Shown piece after piece: positions 62,458 through 64,000 of a stretch of 64,000 nt of DNA (positions are counted from its first letter, which is position 1; each line of letters starts with the position of its first letter). The translations under genes and the position numbers were made by a program. Where the stretch lies: contig NZ_LMJL01000001.1 in the NCBI RefSeq assembly GCF_001429295.1, forward strand, positions 103,670-167,669. Reading direction: 5' to 3'. Below the pieces are notes generated by a model. The model had not been told where the DNA came from, made no database searches, and saw only the letters and a list, made by a program, of their open reading frames with translations. The stretch is from Flavobacterium sp. Root935 (GTDB lineage: Bacteria; Bacteroidota; Bacteroidia; Flavobacteriales; Flavobacteriaceae).

Positions 62458-62832
62458 TTAATATTGATTTGTTGCTAATAAAACCAGTGTACAAGCTACT
62501 TCTACTTGAATATCATTCAATTCTAATAACTGATATAATTCTGGATTTTCAGTTCCTGGATTAAAGACAACTCTTTTTGGTTTTGCTTCAATTATATAAT
62601 TGTAATAATCTCTCTGACGACCTGGATTCAGATATAAAGTAATTGTATCAATGTTTTTTACTGGTATTGCTTTAGTCTGAATTTTTACTCCGGCTACCTC
62701 TCCTGCTTTTTGACCAATCGCTAAAACAGAATGTCCTTTTCCTACGAGCATATTTACAGCTCTGTATGAATAACGCTCTGGATTTGTCGATGCTCCTATA
62801 ACTAATGTTTTTTTACTTTTCATTGTTTTCAT
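62458..62832 (-). CDS. CoA-binding domain protein (YccU-like)
   Basis: A 124-aa single-domain Rossmann protein: KTLVIGASTNPERYSYRAVN near the start, then GHSVLAIGQKAGEVAGV, DTITLYLNP and KRVVFNPGTENPEL. This is the CoA_binding_2 (YccU) family, similar to the N-terminal part of acyl-CoA synthetases. Function is unknown. A second ATG three codons in (62823) is possible. It is a housekeeping-like neighbour with no link to the polysaccharide genes. Confidence 0.88.
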   Translation of the reverse strand: MKTMKSKKTLVIGASTNPERYSYRAVNMLVGKGHSVLAIGQKAGEVAGVKIQTKAIPVKNIDTITLYLNPGRQRDYYNYIIEAKPKRVVFNPGTENPELYQLLELNDIQVEVACTLVLLATNQY

Positions 62833-62840
62833 TTAGATTG

Positions 62841-62848
62841 CAAAAGTA
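62841..62848 (-). promoter_or_regulatory. Possible promoter -7 box of the CoA-binding gene
   Basis: Minus-strand TACTTTTG fits TAnnTTTG, 8 bp before the ATG at 62832. It is the same octamer and position as before recR. The upstream TTG element is not clear. Confidence 0.35.
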
Positions 62849-62977
62849 ATCAAAAAGAACCATTTAATCTTTATGTCTTTGACTCAGAATCAACAACAAT
62901 TAAAAACATTATCCTAACATTATTTCTCATAAAAACATCAAAAAATAACTACTTTTACTTTATTAACCCAAACCAAT

Positions 62978-63607
62978 ATGGAATTATTTATTTACTTATT
63001 TGCTGCTTTGTTCTCTGTACTAAACCCAATTGGAACCGTACCTATTTTTGTCGGACTAACCCAACACGATTCACAAAAAGAAAGATCCCGAATCTCACTT
63101 TGGACTGCTATTAATGTTTTCATAATATTATTGGTTTCCTATTTCATAGGACAATATGTATTGACTTTTTTTGGAATCAGCATTGATGCTTTAAGAATTG
63201 CCGGCGGAATTGTTATTGTAAATTCTGGTTTTTCGCTGCTCTCAGGAAAATTCAATAAAAAACGAGGAATCAATAAAAAAATTGAAAATGAAGCACAACA
63301 AAGAAATGACATTGCTCTAACGCCTTTAGCAATTCCGATGCTTGCTGGCCCTGGTTCAATGTCACTTTTAATTGCTTTTTATCAAGAACACCATGAAATC
63401 CATGAAATAATAATTTCATCATTGGCTATATTAGCAATTGCAGTAGCAATTTTTGTAATCCTAAAAAGCGCTCATTATTTAGCTAGAATTCTAGGAGCTT
63501 CTGGTATAGTTGCTATTTCTAGAATTGTTGGTTTTATAGTAATTTCAATTGGAATTCAGTATATCGTAAGTTCAATAGTAAATATTATCAAAGGAAATTT
63601 GATGTAA
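62978..63607 (+). CDS. MarC-family integral membrane protein
   Basis: A 209-aa protein with six predicted membrane helices. It opens with LFIYLFAALFSVLNPIGTVP, whose NPIGT motif is the MarC/YhgN hallmark, then AINVFIILLVSYFIGQYVL and DIALTPLAIPMLAGPGSMS (PLAxPxLAGPG), the second signature. Despite the name, members have no proven drug-resistance role. It is the only plus-strand gene here and is divergent from the CoA-binding gene. The leader has TACTTTTA at 62950, one base off the promoter box. Confidence 0.95.
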   Translation: MELFIYLFAALFSVLNPIGTVPIFVGLTQHDSQKERSRISLWTAINVFIILLVSYFIGQYVLTFFGISIDALRIAGGIVIVNSGFSLLSGKFNKKRGINKKIENEAQQRNDIALTPLAIPMLAGPGSMSLLIAFYQEHHEIHEIIISSLAILAIAVAIFVILKSAHYLARILGASGIVAISRIVGFIVISIGIQYIVSSIVNIIKGNLM

Positions 63608-63625
63608 AAAAAATATAATTGAAAT

Positions 63626-63667
63626 AAAAAAGGGATAAAATCATATTTTTGATTTTATCCCTTTTTT
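63626..63667. terminator. Bidirectional intrinsic terminator
   Basis: A perfect 18-bp inverted repeat, AAAAAAGGGATAAAATCA with TGATTTTATCCCTTTTTT, around a 6-base loop. The A/T ends give a T-run on either strand. It lies between the convergent marC and amidinotransferase genes and should stop transcription from both sides. Confidence 0.9.
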
Positions 63668-63681
63668 AATCTTTTATGTTT

Positions 63682-64000
63682 CTAACTTCTAGGCAAGAAA
63701 ACTTCAGCCATCATACATCTGGCACTTCCGCCGCCGCAAGCCTCGATTGTATCTAAACTTGAACTTAAAATTTCAGCATGATTCTCCAACTGGGAAATCT
63801 GCTTAGGAGTCAAACTTTGATGCGCCGATGCACTCATAACAATATACCGCTTATCATCTTTTCCTCTGACTTCTAACATGTTTCCAGCAAAATTATTTAC
63901 CTGAGCCTCGGTTATTAGAATAATTTCTTTTTGATCCTGTTTAAGATTATCCAGAACCATTTTACGTTCTTTTTTATCGTCAATACAATCTGCGCAGATA
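63682..64000 (-). CDS. CtlX-like amidinotransferase/arginine-deiminase-fold protein (5' end cut by window edge)
   Basis: The frame is open from the window's right edge to the stop at 63682, about 105 C-terminal residues. An internal ATG at 63960 is not the real start, since the frame reads through it from CADCIDDKKERK. The visible part has NNFAGNMLEVRG and the active-site end ACGGGSARCMMAEVFLP, in which GGGSARC holds the catalytic Cys of citrulline/arginine-handling amidinotransferases. Relatives (CtlX group) are around 300 aa. It has no link to the glycan locus. Confidence 0.9.
   Translation of the reverse strand, partial: ICADCIDDKKERKMVLDNLKQDQKEIILITEAQVNNFAGNMLEVRGKDDKRYIVMSASAHQSLTPKQISQLENHAEILSSSLDTIEACGGGSARCMMAEVFLPRS

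Noticed and set aside
63682..63960. A separate 92-aa protein starting at the ATG at 63960
   Set aside because: The same frame continues upstream without a stop to the window edge and encodes the C-terminus of a larger amidinotransferase-like protein.
1..64000. CRISPR arrays, tRNA/rRNA genes, insertion sequences, prophage genes
   Set aside because: No repeat-spacer array, tRNA-like cloverleaf, rRNA segment, transposase, integrase or phage protein was recognised on either strand.

Overview
The window is a piece of a low-GC Bacteroidota chromosome, most likely Flavobacterium or a close relative. The clues are the strong AT bias, the TAnnTTTG/TTG promoter grammar, A-rich leaders without clear Shine-Dalgarno sites, a UpxY-type NusG paralogue, and a housekeeping edge (recR, a CoA-binding protein, marC, a CtlX-like amidinotransferase) of the kind seen in flavobacteria. 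No species is claimed.

About 61.6 kb (positions 1-61626) is one unbroken, co-oriented minus-strand surface-polysaccharide locus of some 57 genes, so transcription runs from right to left. From its start it holds: (i) 61.6-55.4 kb, a first export and precursor block: Wza-like lipoprotein, Wzc tyrosine autokinase, UDP-GlcNAc(A) 4-epimerase (TviC/WbpP type), an animal-like UDP-glucose dehydrogenase and UpxY, closed by an intrinsic terminator; (ii) a 281-bp regulatory island with a near-consensus flavobacterial promoter and a palindromic leader; (iii) 55.1-48.2 kb, UDP-HexNAc dehydrogenase (TviB/WbpA type), mannose-1-P guanylyltransferase, rmlB, a second large multi-SLBB Wza-like protein and a Wzz; (iv) 48.2-43.9 kb, an amino-sugar cassette (SDR, ATP-grasp, HAD, NeuD/PglD-type acyltransferase, WecE/RffA-type aminotransferase); (v) 43.9-30.4 kb, a Wzx/Wzy unit: flippase, EpsG-like polymerase, glycosyltransferases, two hexapeptide acyltransferases, a GH99/WbsX-like protein, two SDRs and a WecA/WbpL-like initiating transferase; (vi) 30.4-24.5 kb, a PglE-like aminotransferase, an RmlC/WxcM-like cupin, rmlC, rmlD, rmlA and a WbpM/CapD-type dehydratase, ended by a 12-bp-stem terminator; (vii) 24.4-15.1 kb, an ABC (Wzm/Wzt) exporter, glycosyltransferases, a ketal-pyruvyltransferase-family protein and a methyltransferase-like protein, again ended by an intrinsic terminator; (viii) 15.0-1 kb, a nonulosonate module (SAF-less NeuB-type synthase plus a cytidylyltransferase/KdsC-phosphatase fusion), an MBOAT/SGNH O-acylation pair, a GT11 fucosyltransferase, five GT2/GT4 enzymes and an O-antigen-ligase-like protein cut by the left edge.

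The genes together point to dTDP-L-rhamnose (perhaps also dTDP-6-deoxy-L-talose), dTDP-Fuc4N(Ac), UDP-QuiNAc/FucNAc-type sugars, UDP-GlcA, UDP-GlcNAcA/GalNAcA, GDP-Man and a CMP-nonulosonate, probably CMP-KDN. Both a Wzx/Wzy and an ABC-transporter assembly route are present, so the locus may build two glycans or one shared system. Three intrinsic terminators inside the co-directional run, together with UpxY, suggest control by processive antitermination. The strongest leads are the terminator-promoter-palindromic-leader island beside upxY and the two-gene CMP-KDN-like module. No RNA genes, CRISPR array, transposase or phage gene was seen. Intergenic gaps are otherwise short; the only one above about 150 bp is the island at 55138-55418.
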